A stretch of 7,045 nt of DNA from an uncultured Acidobacteriaceae bacterium (GTDB lineage: Bacteria; Acidobacteriota; Terriglobia; Terriglobales; Acidobacteriaceae): NCBI GenBank assembly GCA_903842845.1, contig CAIMNN010000434.1:1-7045 (forward strand). Direction: 5' to 3'. Of this stretch, positions 1 to 7,043 are shown piece after piece. Each line of letters begins with the position of its first letter. Positions within the stretch are counted from its first letter, which is position 1. The notes below the pieces were generated by a model. It made no database searches. It was not told the DNA's origin and worked only from the letters and a program-made list of their open reading frames with translations. A program made the position numbers and the translations under genes.

Positions 1-224
1 CCATCTACGGTCATCTCTCCGCCGTTTCCGTTCTGCCCGGTCAGCATGTCACGCGTGGCGAGGTCATCGGTTATGTCGGCCAATCCGGCCGCGCTACCGG
101 CCCGCACCTCCACTACGAAGTGCGCGTGCACAAGGTCCCGGTCAATCCACACAAATATCTCCGCACCAGCTTTGAGCAGTTGACCGCCGGCACACCCACA
201 ACGGGCCAGCCCCTCGGCGACTGA
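1..224 (+). CDS. M23/LytM-type metallopeptidase, C-terminal fragment (5' end outside window)
   Basis: This is the last 73 codons of a gene that begins left of the window; the reading frame is set by codons starting at base 3 and ends at TGA 222-224. The fragment carries two hallmarks of zinc-dependent peptidoglycan endopeptidases of family M23: YGHLS at fragment residues 2-6, and GPHLHYEVR at 33-41. H35 and H37 form the HxH motif, matching the catalytic and zinc-ligand histidines of LytM; H4 matches the other active-site histidine. The first zinc-binding motif (HxxxD) would lie upstream and cannot be seen. After the HxH come VNPHKYL, typical of the end of the domain, and a short polar tail. 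Family members cut peptide cross-links in peptidoglycan in the periplasm or activate amidases. Whether this one is catalytic or an EnvC/NlpD-like activator cannot be settled from the fragment, though the retained histidines favour an active enzyme. Confidence 0.9.
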   Translation, partial: IYGHLSAVSVLPGQHVTRGEVIGYVGQSGRATGPHLHYEVRVHKVPVNPHKYLRTSFEQLTAGTPTTGQPLGD

Positions 225-257
225 CCCGCCGCCTTTACAAATTTCAAGCAATCAACA

Positions 258-290
258 GGACCGGCGATTAGCCGGTCCTTCATCTTTTTT
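258..290 (+). terminator. Rho-independent terminator after the M23 peptidase gene
   Basis: A perfect 8-bp stem (GGACCGGC 258-265 with GCCGGTCC 271-278) closes a 5-base loop GATTA and is followed by TTCATCTTTTTT (279-290), which ends in six T. It starts 33 bases after the peptidase stop codon, the expected place and orientation for an intrinsic terminator of that gene. Confidence 0.88.
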
Positions 291-292
291 GT

Positions 293-315
293 CCGGCCGA
301 TCGCCGGTCCGTTTT
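293..315 (+). terminator. Second, look-alike hairpin with short T-run (possible back-up terminator)
   Basis: CCGGC (293-297) pairs with GCCGG (303-307) around the loop CGATC, and a short TTTT follows at 312-315. The 18-base unit at 293-310 is an imperfect copy of 261-278: the stem halves and the trailing TCC are identical and only the loop differs. With a 5-bp stem and four T it is weaker than the first hairpin and may only be a fail-safe terminator or a by-product of duplication. Confidence 0.45.
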
Positions 316-373
316 GCTTGTTGCCCTCCCTGATTCACGCCGTACACCCATGCCGATTTAGAATTCAATCGTC

Positions 374-378
374 GGAGG
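374..378 (+). promoter_or_regulatory. Shine-Dalgarno site for the prolyl oligopeptidase gene
   Basis: GGAGG lies 4 bases before the ATG at 383 and supports that start. It is the clearest ribosome-binding site on the plus strand of this window. The start is also supported by the signal peptide that follows immediately. Confidence 0.75.
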
Positions 379-382
379 CCGC

Positions 383-2515
383 ATGCGCAACCCCGCTCTT
401 CTCTCAATTCTCACTCTCGCCCTAGTGCCGCTCTTTGCGCAAACCGGCCAGCCCGTTCATGGCGGTGATGGCGTCAAACTGCCTGCGCCCCCACAAGCTG
501 AAGCGCGTCCAGTCACCGATAAGTACTACGGCACCAAGCTCGTCGACAACTACCGCTGGCTCGAGGATGCGAAGAGCGACGAAACACGCAATTTCATCGA
601 TGAAGAGAACAAATTCACCGAGCAATATTTCAATCAAGCCCGCATACGTCCGCATGTGCAGGAACAGCTCGACGCACTGATGCATGTCGGCGTTGTAGGA
701 ATGCCCGTGCAGCGCGGCGAGAATTATTTCTTCTTAAAGCGGCTCGCCGATGAAGATCAGGCCTCCATCTATCTGCGCCGCAGTTGGACAGGCAAGGACG
801 AGCGCCTCCTCGACCCCGGCAAGTTCAGCAAAGACCCCAACACATCCATCAACATCAGCGACATCTCACGCGACGGGCAGTTGATTGCATTCTCCATTCG
901 CGAGGGCGGCGCTGATGAAGTGGTGGTCCGCATCTACGATGTGAAGAACGCGAAAACCCTCGAAGATGAACTGCCAAGCGCGCTCTACAACTCCATCCTG
1001 TTTTCTCCCGACGGCAAGCAGCTCTACTACTGCCGCAATTCGCAAAAAGGAACGCTGCTCTACCAGCACACCATCGGCCGACGCAACTCAACCGATGAGC
1101 TCATCTTCGGTCACGAGTTTCACGGCGAACCCCTGGGTCCCATTGACATGTTCAGCGCCTCCATCACTGATGATGCGCGCTACATGATCATTCACATTTC
1201 GCGCGGCATACCCGCCAGGCGCGAAGACGTAGTCTTCCGCGACCTGCGCAAACCCGGTTCGCCCTTTGACATTCTCGTCTGGGGTCTCGACGCGCTCTTC
1301 AATGCGAATTACGCCGGCGGCAAATGGATGGTCCACACAAATTACAAAGCGCCGAAGTGGCGCATCCTCGAGGGCGACCCCGGCATTCTCCCCGATGTCT
1401 GGACCTCGCTCGTCCCTGAAGGTGAAGACGTCATCGACGCAGCAAGCATCGTCGGCGGCCACCTCTACCTTCGTCGCCTGCACAATGTTCTTCCACAAGT
1501 AGATGAGTACACCCTCACTGGTCATTACATCCGCCAGCTCAACTTCGGCGGCATAGGCTCCATCTCGTCGCTCGCAGGTCGCACCATCGACCGCTACGGC
1601 TTCATCAGTTTTCAATCCTTCATTCAACCGCCGACCATCTATCGCATCGACTCGACAACCGGCAAGCAGGAACTTTTCTGGCAATCGAAAATCCATTTCG
1701 ACACCGACCAATACGAGCTCAAGCAGGTCATCTACACATCGAAAGATGGAACCAAGGTTCCCATGTTCATCGCCGGCAAAAAAGGCTTGAAGCAGGATGG
1801 AAGCGAGCGCATGCTGATGACCGGCTACGGCGGCTTCGACCTCAGCATGACGCCGGCCTGGAATCCGATGTACGCCTGGTGGCTCGAGCAAGGCGGTTGG
1901 TTCGCGTTGCCCAACCTGCGCGGTGGCGGCGAGTTCGGCGAAGAGTGGCACAAGCAGGGAATGTTCGAGCACAAGCAAAACGTTTTCGATGATTGGTTCG
2001 CCGCGGCTGAATATCTCATCGCAAACCACTACACTTCGCAACAGAATTTCGCAATCACCGGTCGCTCCAACGGCGGACTGCTGATGGGTGCGTCAATGAC
2101 TCAGCGCCCCGAGCTCTTCAGTGCCATCGCGTGCGGTTACCCGCTTCTCGATATGCTCCGCTATCAAAAATTTCTGCAAGGCATTCACTGGACCACTGAG
2201 TACGGCTCCGCCGACAACGAAGACCAGTTCTCGTATCTGCTCAAATACTCGCCCTATCAAAACGTCAAACCGGGCGCTAAGTACCCCGCCATCTACTTCT
2301 TTACAGGTGATAGCGACACGCGCGTCGACCCGCTGCACGCACGCAAGATGACCGCGTTGATGCAAAGCGCAACCGCAAGCGGCAAACCTGTCCTGCTCCG
2401 CTACAGTCTCAAAGGCGGCCACAGCTCGGGTGTCAGCGTGGAGCAGGCAATTGAGGATTACACCGACATTCTGACCTTCTTGTGGACTGAAACTGAACAG
2501 TTGTCACATAAGTAA
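383..2515 (+). CDS. Secreted prolyl oligopeptidase (serine peptidase family S9A)
   Basis: This 710-residue protein matches the usual length of bacterial prolyl oligopeptidases plus a signal peptide. These enzymes cut short peptides after proline. Residues 1-20 form a short positive start, a hydrophobic core (ALLSILTLALVPLF) and a likely cleavage site near A19, so it is probably exported to the periplasm; no lipobox cysteine is present. The N-terminal helical part has the family signature DNYRWLED (55-62, usually DPYRWLE). A beta-propeller region follows (about 85-440), with propeller-like repeats such as FSPDGKQLYY. The alpha/beta-hydrolase domain (about 445-705) has GYGGF (481-485), NLRGGGEFGEEWH (511-523) and the nucleophile motif GRSNGG (560-565, S562). 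The triad is completed by D645 in GDSDTRV, whose R647 matches the substrate-binding arginine, and H680 in KGGHSSG. All catalytic residues are intact, so activity is expected. A strong terminator upstream and its own ribosome-binding site suggest an independent transcript. Exact substrates cannot be read from the sequence. Confidence 0.95.
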   Translation: MRNPALLSILTLALVPLFAQTGQPVHGGDGVKLPAPPQAEARPVTDKYYGTKLVDNYRWLEDAKSDETRNFIDEENKFTEQYFNQARIRPHVQEQLDALMHVGVVGMPVQRGENYFFLKRLADEDQASIYLRRSWTGKDERLLDPGKFSKDPNTSINISDISRDGQLIAFSIREGGADEVVVRIYDVKNAKTLEDELPSALYNSILFSPDGKQLYYCRNSQKGTLLYQHTIGRRNSTDELIFGHEFHGEPLGPIDMFSASITDDARYMIIHISRGIPARREDVVFRDLRKPGSPFDILVWGLDALFNANYAGGKWMVHTNYKAPKWRILEGDPGILPDVWTSLVPEGEDVIDAASIVGGHLYLRRLHNVLPQVDEYTLTGHYIRQLNFGGIGSISSLAGRTIDRYGFISFQSFIQPPTIYRIDSTTGKQELFWQSKIHFDTDQYELKQVIYTSKDGTKVPMFIAGKKGLKQDGSERMLMTGYGGFDLSMTPAWNPMYAWWLEQGGWFALPNLRGGGEFGEEWHKQGMFEHKQNVFDDWFAAAEYLIANHYTSQQNFAITGRSNGGLLMGASMTQRPELFSAIACGYPLLDMLRYQKFLQGIHWTTEYGSADNEDQFSYLLKYSPYQNVKPGAKYPAIYFFTGDSDTRVDPLHARKMTALMQSATASGKPVLLRYSLKGGHSSGVSVEQAIEDYTDILTFLWTETEQLSHK

Positions 2516-2538
2516 TCAAAAAAATCTGCGGACTGCTG

Positions 2539-2548
2539 TGAGTACTCA
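2539..2548. repeat. 10-bp perfect palindrome in the gap after the peptidase gene
   Basis: TGAGTACTCA at 2539-2548 is a perfect palindrome lying 24 bases after the peptidase stop codon. No T-run follows, so it is not an intrinsic terminator. It could be a small operator for the gene downstream, but a 10-base palindrome can also arise by chance. Apart from this and the hairpin at 2599-2617, I see nothing convincing in the gap 2516-2625. Confidence 0.25.
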
Positions 2549-2598
2549 GTGGCAATCCGTAACGTAAATCAACACGCCACGCTACCGATAAATAGAGT

Positions 2599-2617
2599 GC
2601 AGGAGTCCGACGCCTGC
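2599..2617 (+). promoter_or_regulatory. Leader hairpin that buries the only SD-like sequence before the EAL gene
   Basis: GCAGG (2599-2603) pairs with CCTGC (2613-2617). Inside, after an A/G mismatch, GT can pair with AC around the loop CCG. The purine run AGGAG (2601-2605) lies inside the left arm. It is 20 bases before the GTG at 2626, too far for ordinary ribosome binding. The structure might affect translation of the EAL gene, but the stem is modest and this remains a suggestion. Confidence 0.25.
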
Positions 2618-2625
2618 GTTGACTT

Positions 2626-3567
2626 GTGATGCGGCAACGAACACAAACACGGCGAAGTGTGCGCTTAAAAGCCAAAGCGCCGGCGCGCGCAAAGGCTTTG
2701 CACTTTCTACCCGGCTTTCAACCCTCAGGCGCCCAGCATTGGCCCACTCCGCACGATCTCTACTCCGCGCTCCTTAACAAAGAATTTGTCCTTTACTATC
2801 AGCCCGAGCTTGAACTCGCCACGCACCGAATCGTCGGCGTTGAAGCGCTCATCCGCTGGCGTCATCCGCAACGCGGCGCTGTAAATCCCGCTCAGTTCAT
2901 TCCGCTTGCGGAAGAGTGCGGACTGATCCTTGACATAGGCCGTTGGGGCCTTGGCGAAGCGTGCAGGCAGATGCGCATATGGAACAGCATGGACCCATCG
3001 CTGAACCGTCTGCGCGTTTGCGTCAATCTCTCCGCGCGCGAGTTCGCCAAAGAAGATATTTGCGATCACATCGAAGAGCTTTTGCGCGTGCATGAGCTCG
3101 ATGCTATGCAGCTTGGCGTTGAGGTCACTGAGACCAGCCTGATGACCAACCTCAGCACAGCTGTTAACGTTCTGAGTCGCCTGCGCCAGATGGGTGTCGC
3201 CCTGCTGATGGACGACTTCGGCACCGGCTACAGTTCGCTGAATTATCTTGAGGCCTTTAACTTCGACGTGCTCAAGATAGACCGTTCCTTTGTCTCTCGC
3301 ATGGCCGCCGGCAACAATGCGCAGAAAATTGTTCGGGTCATCATCGAGCTCGCGCGCGTTCTCAATATGGAAGTCATCGCCGAAGGCATTGAGACGATGG
3401 AGCAGTACAAATTACTCGCACGCCTCGGTTGCCGATATGGCCAAGGTTTTTTACTTGCGCGTCCCATGCCTGCCGAGGATGTAACGCGGCTATTGCAACT
3501 TCCTGGAAAAATATTGCCGGAGTCCTCCTTTGACCGCCGCACTGAGGGATTGCGCGAAATCGCTTGA
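2626..3567 (+). CDS. Stand-alone EAL-domain cyclic-di-GMP phosphodiesterase
   Basis: This 313-residue cytoplasmic protein is an EAL domain (about 43-290) with a basic N-terminal tail and no sensor, GGDEF or membrane segment. EAL enzymes hydrolyse cyclic-di-GMP to pGpG, favouring motility over biofilm. All signature residues are present: E73 in VEALIRW, N134 in NLSAREF, E166 in EVTET, D196 and D197 in DDFGTGYSS (the metal-binding and loop-6 motif), K217 in LKIDRSF, E253 and E256 in AEGIE, and Q273 in YGQGF. It is therefore probably an active phosphodiesterase rather than a degenerate binding protein. The start is uncertain: GTG 2626 and ATG 2629 are adjacent, an in-frame TGA at 2620-2622 rules out anything earlier, and there is no well-placed Shine-Dalgarno site. 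The first ~40 residues, rich in Arg and Lys, are not part of the domain, so a later start is also possible. Without a sensor domain, control must come from expression, partners or the basic tail. Confidence 0.93.
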   Translation: MMRQRTQTRRSVRLKAKAPARAKALHFLPGFQPSGAQHWPTPHDLYSALLNKEFVLYYQPELELATHRIVGVEALIRWRHPQRGAVNPAQFIPLAEECGLILDIGRWGLGEACRQMRIWNSMDPSLNRLRVCVNLSAREFAKEDICDHIEELLRVHELDAMQLGVEVTETSLMTNLSTAVNVLSRLRQMGVALLMDDFGTGYSSLNYLEAFNFDVLKIDRSFVSRMAAGNNAQKIVRVIIELARVLNMEVIAEGIETMEQYKLLARLGCRYGQGFLLARPMPAEDVTRLLQLPGKILPESSFDRRTEGLREIA

Positions 3568-3675
3568 CGCGTTTCATTGTGGGAAACTGCTTGGCAGAGT
3601 TTCAGTTTTGTATTAGGCGTTGCAAAAATCTCGAACACTACTCTCATGAAATCAATTTCCAGCTAGCATCGGTTC

Positions 3676-4140
3676 ATGGGACTCTTCAATTCAAATCCCG
3701 ACAAGAACAACGACTTTGCCGGTGTGGTGGCCAATGCGCTCAAAGGCCAACCTGATCCACCAGCGACTGAGCCGTACATGGACGACACGCTCTCGCTCAG
3801 TTATGAAGAAGCTCTAAAGAAGCACACACGTCGCCCACTCGCCGATGAAATGTCGCGCATCGGTGAACTTGCCGCAGCAGAGCTGCAAACGCGCCGCGCT
3901 GGCTTCGTGCCGCAAGAGCAATTCGAAGCTGCCGCGCCGCTTATTAACGCCAAAGCCGCCAGCATCACGCTGCGCATGAGCAAAGAGGAATCTGCAATAT
4001 TACGCAAGCGCGCCACAGTTGCAGGCATCACAGTTTCCGCATATATTCGCTCCTGCATCTTTGAGGCCGAAGAGCTGCGCGCGCAGGTGAAGAACGCGCT
4101 GGCTGAGATTCGCCTGAGCCGCGCGGCTCACCAAGGCTGA
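3676..4140 (+). CDS. Small protein with a C-terminal ribbon-helix-helix-like (MobC-like) segment
   Basis: This is a 154-residue protein with no signal peptide or membrane segment. Residues 1-90 are polar and probably partly disordered, with no domain I recognise. Residues 95-135 read like a ribbon-helix-helix DNA-binding fold: a short strand SITLRMS (96-102), a helix beginning KEESAILRKRA (103-113), a turn at AGITV, and a second helix SAYIRSCIFEAEEL. The same layout occurs in RHH repressors and MobC-type relaxosome proteins. The last ~20 residues continue as a charged helix. No toxin, relaxase or other obvious partner is adjacent, so neither an antitoxin nor a mobilisation role is supported. 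An in-frame TAG at 3664-3666 fixes ATG 3676 as the earliest possible ATG. No Shine-Dalgarno site precedes it, so initiation may be weak or leaderless. It ends 3 bases from the convergent methyltransferase gene. The call of a real gene is firm because of the protein-like pattern; the DNA-binding call is an inference. Confidence 0.75.
   Translation: MGLFNSNPDKNNDFAGVVANALKGQPDPPATEPYMDDTLSLSYEEALKKHTRRPLADEMSRIGELAAAELQTRRAGFVPQEQFEAAAPLINAKAASITLRMSKEESAILRKRATVAGITVSAYIRSCIFEAEELRAQVKNALAEIRLSRAAHQG
4115..4130. repeat. 16-bp perfect palindrome at the convergent gene junction
   Basis: TGAGCCGCGCGGCTCA (4115-4130) is perfectly self-complementary and lies within the last codons of the RHH-like gene, 14 bases before the end of the neighbouring methyltransferase gene. 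As RNA it could form a 6-bp GC-rich stem with a GCGC loop on either strand. No T-run follows on either strand, so it is not a standard intrinsic terminator. It may still pause polymerase where the two converging transcripts meet. Confidence 0.4.
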
Positions 4141-4143
4141 GCG

Positions 4144-5436
4144 TTAATCAACTTTGCAAAAAATAGCCTTCAGGTATTCAGTCTCCGGCATGGTCAACAC
4201 AACCGGATGGTCAAGTGCCGCGCCGCGCCGCTCCAGCAACTGCACATGCCGCTTCATGTCCGATGCCGCCGCAGCCAGCGAGCTCTCCAGATCAGCCCAC
4301 GAAATATGATGCGAGCAAGTACATGTGACTAACAGCCCACCGGGGTTCAACATTTCCAACGCACGCAGATTCAACTCCTTGTATCCACGCAGCGCGCCTT
4401 CAACCGCGCGCTTTGATTTTGCAAACGCCGGTGGGTCAAGCACGATGACATCGAACTTATCGCCATTCTTCGCCCACTCGCGCAACAGTTCAAAAGCGTC
4501 GGCCTCAACCCACTCAACATCCGCCTTGAGGTGCTTCTTGTTTGCCGCATAATTGCGCTCGGCAACTTCAAGCGACGCATGCGAAGCATCAACGCCTATC
4601 ACTTCACTCGCAACCCGCGCCAGATGCAGCGCAAAGCCGCCCTGGTACGTGCAGATGTCGAGCGCACGCCCAGTCGCTCCCAACTTCGCCGCCCATTGTT
4701 CGGCCGCCAAATAATTCACGCGCTGGTCGAGGAATGCTCCGGTCTTCTGCCCTGAGTTGGCATCAAATTCATACGCGAGTCCATTGATGTGAAAAGTTGT
4801 GCTGAGCTTCGGTGACTTTGCATTCTCTGTGTACAGCGGCTCAATCTGCGGCGCGCTCAATCCTTCGAGCTCGCGGATGCGCGGGTCGGGCCGCTCGACG
4901 ATCGTCGCCGGTGCAATCTCATCACGCAGCACGTCGACAACAACTTTGCGAACCATTGCGTTGTCCAGGCCACGCGTCAACACCTGGACGATCACCAGGT
5001 CGTTGTACTTGTCGATGATGAGGCCCGGAATTTCATCGGCCTCACTGAAGCAAAGCCGCCATGCGTCGCTTTCCGCCTCCATCAACTTTTTGCGCTCGTG
5101 GATAGCCGCACGCAAGCGCGACTCAAGTATCATCAGCCACGCCGCTTCATCTATATCGCCGCGTGAAACCATGCGCAACATGATTTGCGAGCTGGGGCTG
5201 TAAAGCGCCGTGCCAAGCAGAATTCCACGGCCGTCGACAACAGCAAGCAGACTGGGCGGCTCATCCTTCGGCGCAACCACTTCGATCACGTCACTTGCAT
5301 ACACCCAAAGATGACCTGCGCGCACGCGGTCTGACGCGCGACGTTCCACGATTGCATGAGCCTTCAAGGTTTTCTGCGCTTTCGTCTGCTCATCGGCGCT
5401 CACCACAATACTTTTCTTGCTCTTCGGCTCTTTCAT
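4144..5436 (-). CDS. RlmI-like class I SAM-dependent rRNA (cytosine-C5) methyltransferase
   Basis: This 430-residue protein belongs to the COG1092/RlmI family, whose E. coli member makes m5C1962 in 23S rRNA; it is longer than the ~396-residue E. coli protein, partly through a Lys-rich N-terminal tail of about 25 residues. A PUA-like RNA-binding domain follows (about 28-95, with GHLWVYASDV at 41-50), then the linker motif FSEADEIPGLIIDKY (130-144). The catalytic domain has GQKTGAFLDQR (229-239), SAM motif I DICTYQGGFAL (260-270), the acidic residue D283 in IGVDAS, the DPPAF motif (334-338) and TCTCSHH (371-377) with the conserved family cysteine C374. All expected motifs are intact. The assignment to this exact rRNA site is by family and not proven. 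Its ATG overlaps the stop of the upstream glucanase gene (ATGA at 5433-5436), with a weak SD-like GAAGG 4 bases before the start, so translation is probably coupled. It ends 3 bases from the convergent plus-strand gene. Confidence 0.92.
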   Translation of the reverse strand: MKEPKSKKSIVVSADEQTKAQKTLKAHAIVERRASDRVRAGHLWVYASDVIEVVAPKDEPPSLLAVVDGRGILLGTALYSPSSQIMLRMVSRGDIDEAAWLMILESRLRAAIHERKKLMEAESDAWRLCFSEADEIPGLIIDKYNDLVIVQVLTRGLDNAMVRKVVVDVLRDEIAPATIVERPDPRIRELEGLSAPQIEPLYTENAKSPKLSTTFHINGLAYEFDANSGQKTGAFLDQRVNYLAAEQWAAKLGATGRALDICTYQGGFALHLARVASEVIGVDASHASLEVAERNYAANKKHLKADVEWVEADAFELLREWAKNGDKFDVIVLDPPAFAKSKRAVEGALRGYKELNLRALEMLNPGGLLVTCTCSHHISWADLESSLAAAASDMKRHVQLLERRGAALDHPVVLTMPETEYLKAIFCKVD

Positions 5437-7043
5437 TTACCCTTCGTTTCTGCTTGTTTTTTTGCTGCTTCGGTTGCTTCGTCCAGTTTCTTCAGCATCG
5501 GCGCAATCTCAGGATTGGCCATAAAATTCTTCCACAACAAACCCGTCCGGTAATTCTCAATCATCACTGCAATCGGCGACTGGTTCAATCCCATCGAGTG
5601 CGTTGAAACCCAATGCAAAGTCTCGTTGTAATTGTCCGCCGGACCGTAGACAGTCCACAGCTCCGCGCCAAGGTCGCGGTAATAATGCTTGAACGCCGCC
5701 ATCGACTCCTTCGGCGTGAACGGGAACGAAGACAGCGCGCCAGTGAGCCCAATCGTTCCTTCGTCGCTCATCTTGTCAGGCGCAGGCGTCGTGTAATCCA
5801 TCGGGCCAAAGCCTGCGGTCAATCCCCAAGCATTGTCGCCGTAACCCGCAAAGTGCTTCGGATTCTCGACGCACCACGCATGATTGATGAGCGCAATGTT
5901 GCGGCTGTTCTCAAAGTACGAGCTGGTGAAACGGTCTTTTATCTGGTGCGGGTCAAACGCCACAAACTGGTAATGAATGAAGAACAGCGGCCCGCCCGAA
6001 CCGACACCAACATCCAGCTTGATGCCCTCATACGTGTTGCCGTTGCCGTAGTGGTTGCCCTCTGTCGAACCTGACCAACCCTGGCGATAATGCTGCGCCA
6101 GTTCGCTCTGGCTCGCCCAGCCGCTGTAATACATGCTCGCCGGAACCGGATGCGTCGGCGATGCAATCGCCAGCAGATAGATAGGCATCGTCTCGTTGTC
6201 GCCGATCAGCGGATGGTGTATCTGGAATCCCCACTCGGGTGACCAATGCCAGTAAAGAAAATCGCCCTGCGCGGTCTCGCGGTACCAATCCCACTCAACG
6301 CCTTCCCACAATTTTGTGATGCGCGCATAAATCGCCTCGCCGCGCGCGCCGTCATTCTTGAAGTACTGCCGCGCGGTCAACAGTCCCTGCATCAGGAACG
6401 CCGTCTCCACCAGGTCGCCACCGTTGTCCAACATTCCAAAGAGCGGCATCGTCTCCGCCGTCTGGTCATTCATGTAGTGCGACCACGCGCCGTGATATTT
6501 AGGCGCACGCTCAAGAAAGTTGAGAATCTTCTCCATCCGCGCCAAGCCTTCGTCGCGCGTGATGAACTTGCGGTCGACTCCGACCACTAGCGCCTCAATG
6601 CCGAAGCCGCTCGCGCCCGTTGCAACAATGCGCTCATCGCCGGGAATGTTCTCACGCGCCATGCCTGAGTTCGCCCCGCCGCCATTCCAGATGTAACTGA
6701 ACGCGCCTTCCTGCAACATGGTCAGCATTTCGTCGTCGGACATTTCATGCGTTGATGCGGAGACCGTTGCTGAGTAATCAGACTTGGCCTCGTCCATGCC
6801 ATCATAGACAAAAGCAATCCGGTATGTTGCCTTCACACCAGGCTTGCCGATGAAGTCAACATATAAACCAACTCCTGGACGCATGATCCCGATTGGTTTG
6901 AATTCACCTCCATCGGAAGAGCGTTCAATATTAGCAGTATTAGCAGTAATATTAGTAGCATCTGCTGTATTATTAGCAATATTTGCATTAACTTTACTAT
7001 ATATATCTGAAAGTATATCAGTTAAACTGGTACCATCACCTCC
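5433..7043 (-). CDS. Glycoamylase-domain (PF10091, GH144-like) glucanase, 5' end outside window
   Basis: The frame is open from the window edge (first full codon 7043-7041) to TGA at 5435-5433, giving 536 visible residues. Residues below are counted from the edge. Residues 40-97 look like the second half of a fibronectin-III-like module (ERSSDGG, KPIGI, DFIGKPG, SATVSAS). The catalytic Glycoamylase domain spans about 100-515, with SGMARENIPGD (126-136), GASGFG (143-148), DNGGDLVETAFL (206-217), VEWDWY (249-254), YWHWSPEWGFQIHHP (264-278) and MGLNQSPIAVMIENYRTG (484-501). Known relatives include endo-beta-1,2-glucanases; the exact substrate here is inferred only by family. A charged Lys/Ala tail closes the protein. 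The ATG at 6884-6882 is unlikely to be the start because homologous sequence and the open frame continue upstream; a signal peptide would be expected further out. The visible first 39 residues are odd (see the low-GC segment). The gene overlaps the methyltransferase start by 4 bases. Confidence 0.9.
   Translation of the reverse strand, partial: GGDGTSLTDILSDIYSKVNANIANNTADATNITANTANIERSSDGGEFKPIGIMRPGVGLYVDFIGKPGVKATYRIAFVYDGMDEAKSDYSATVSASTHEMSDDEMLTMLQEGAFSYIWNGGGANSGMARENIPGDERIVATGASGFGIEALVVGVDRKFITRDEGLARMEKILNFLERAPKYHGAWSHYMNDQTAETMPLFGMLDNGGDLVETAFLMQGLLTARQYFKNDGARGEAIYARITKLWEGVEWDWYRETAQGDFLYWHWSPEWGFQIHHPLIGDNETMPIYLLAIASPTHPVPASMYYSGWASQSELAQHYRQGWSGSTEGNHYGNGNTYEGIKLDVGVGSGGPLFFIHYQFVAFDPHQIKDRFTSSYFENSRNIALINHAWCVENPKHFAGYGDNAWGLTAGFGPMDYTTPAPDKMSDEGTIGLTGALSSFPFTPKESMAAFKHYYRDLGAELWTVYGPADNYNETLHWVSTHSMGLNQSPIAVMIENYRTGLLWKNFMANPEIAPMLKKLDEATEAAKKQAETKGK

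Noticed and set aside
359..364. TAGAAT as a -10 promoter box for the prolyl oligopeptidase gene
   Set aside because: No acceptable -35 box lies at normal spacing, and it would leave a leader of only about a dozen bases; too weak to call.
1088..2041. Long minus-strand open frame (317 codons) inside the prolyl oligopeptidase gene
   Set aside because: It lies opposite a gene with clear catalytic motifs, and its translation shows no recognisable domain. Long antisense frames are common opposite GC-rich coding DNA.
3571..3587. GTTTC...GAAAC hairpin after the EAL gene as a terminator
   Set aside because: The stem is only 5 bp and AT-rich, and no T-run follows directly.
3646..3666. Six-codon ATG...TAG mini-frame just before the RHH-like gene as a leader peptide
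   Set aside because: It has no ribosome-binding site, attenuator hairpin or telling codon run; it serves only to show that the RHH-like gene cannot start upstream of 3667.
5613..6074. Plus-strand open frame (153 codons) opposite the glucanase gene
   Set aside because: It is Arg-rich and patternless, with no ribosome-binding site, opposite a strongly supported domain; it is a shadow frame.
6882..6884. ATG at 6884-6882 as the start of the glucanase gene
   Set aside because: The same frame is open for 53 more codons to the window edge, and residues just before this ATG (ERSSDGG, KPIGI) fit the fibronectin-III-like module, so the ATG is internal.
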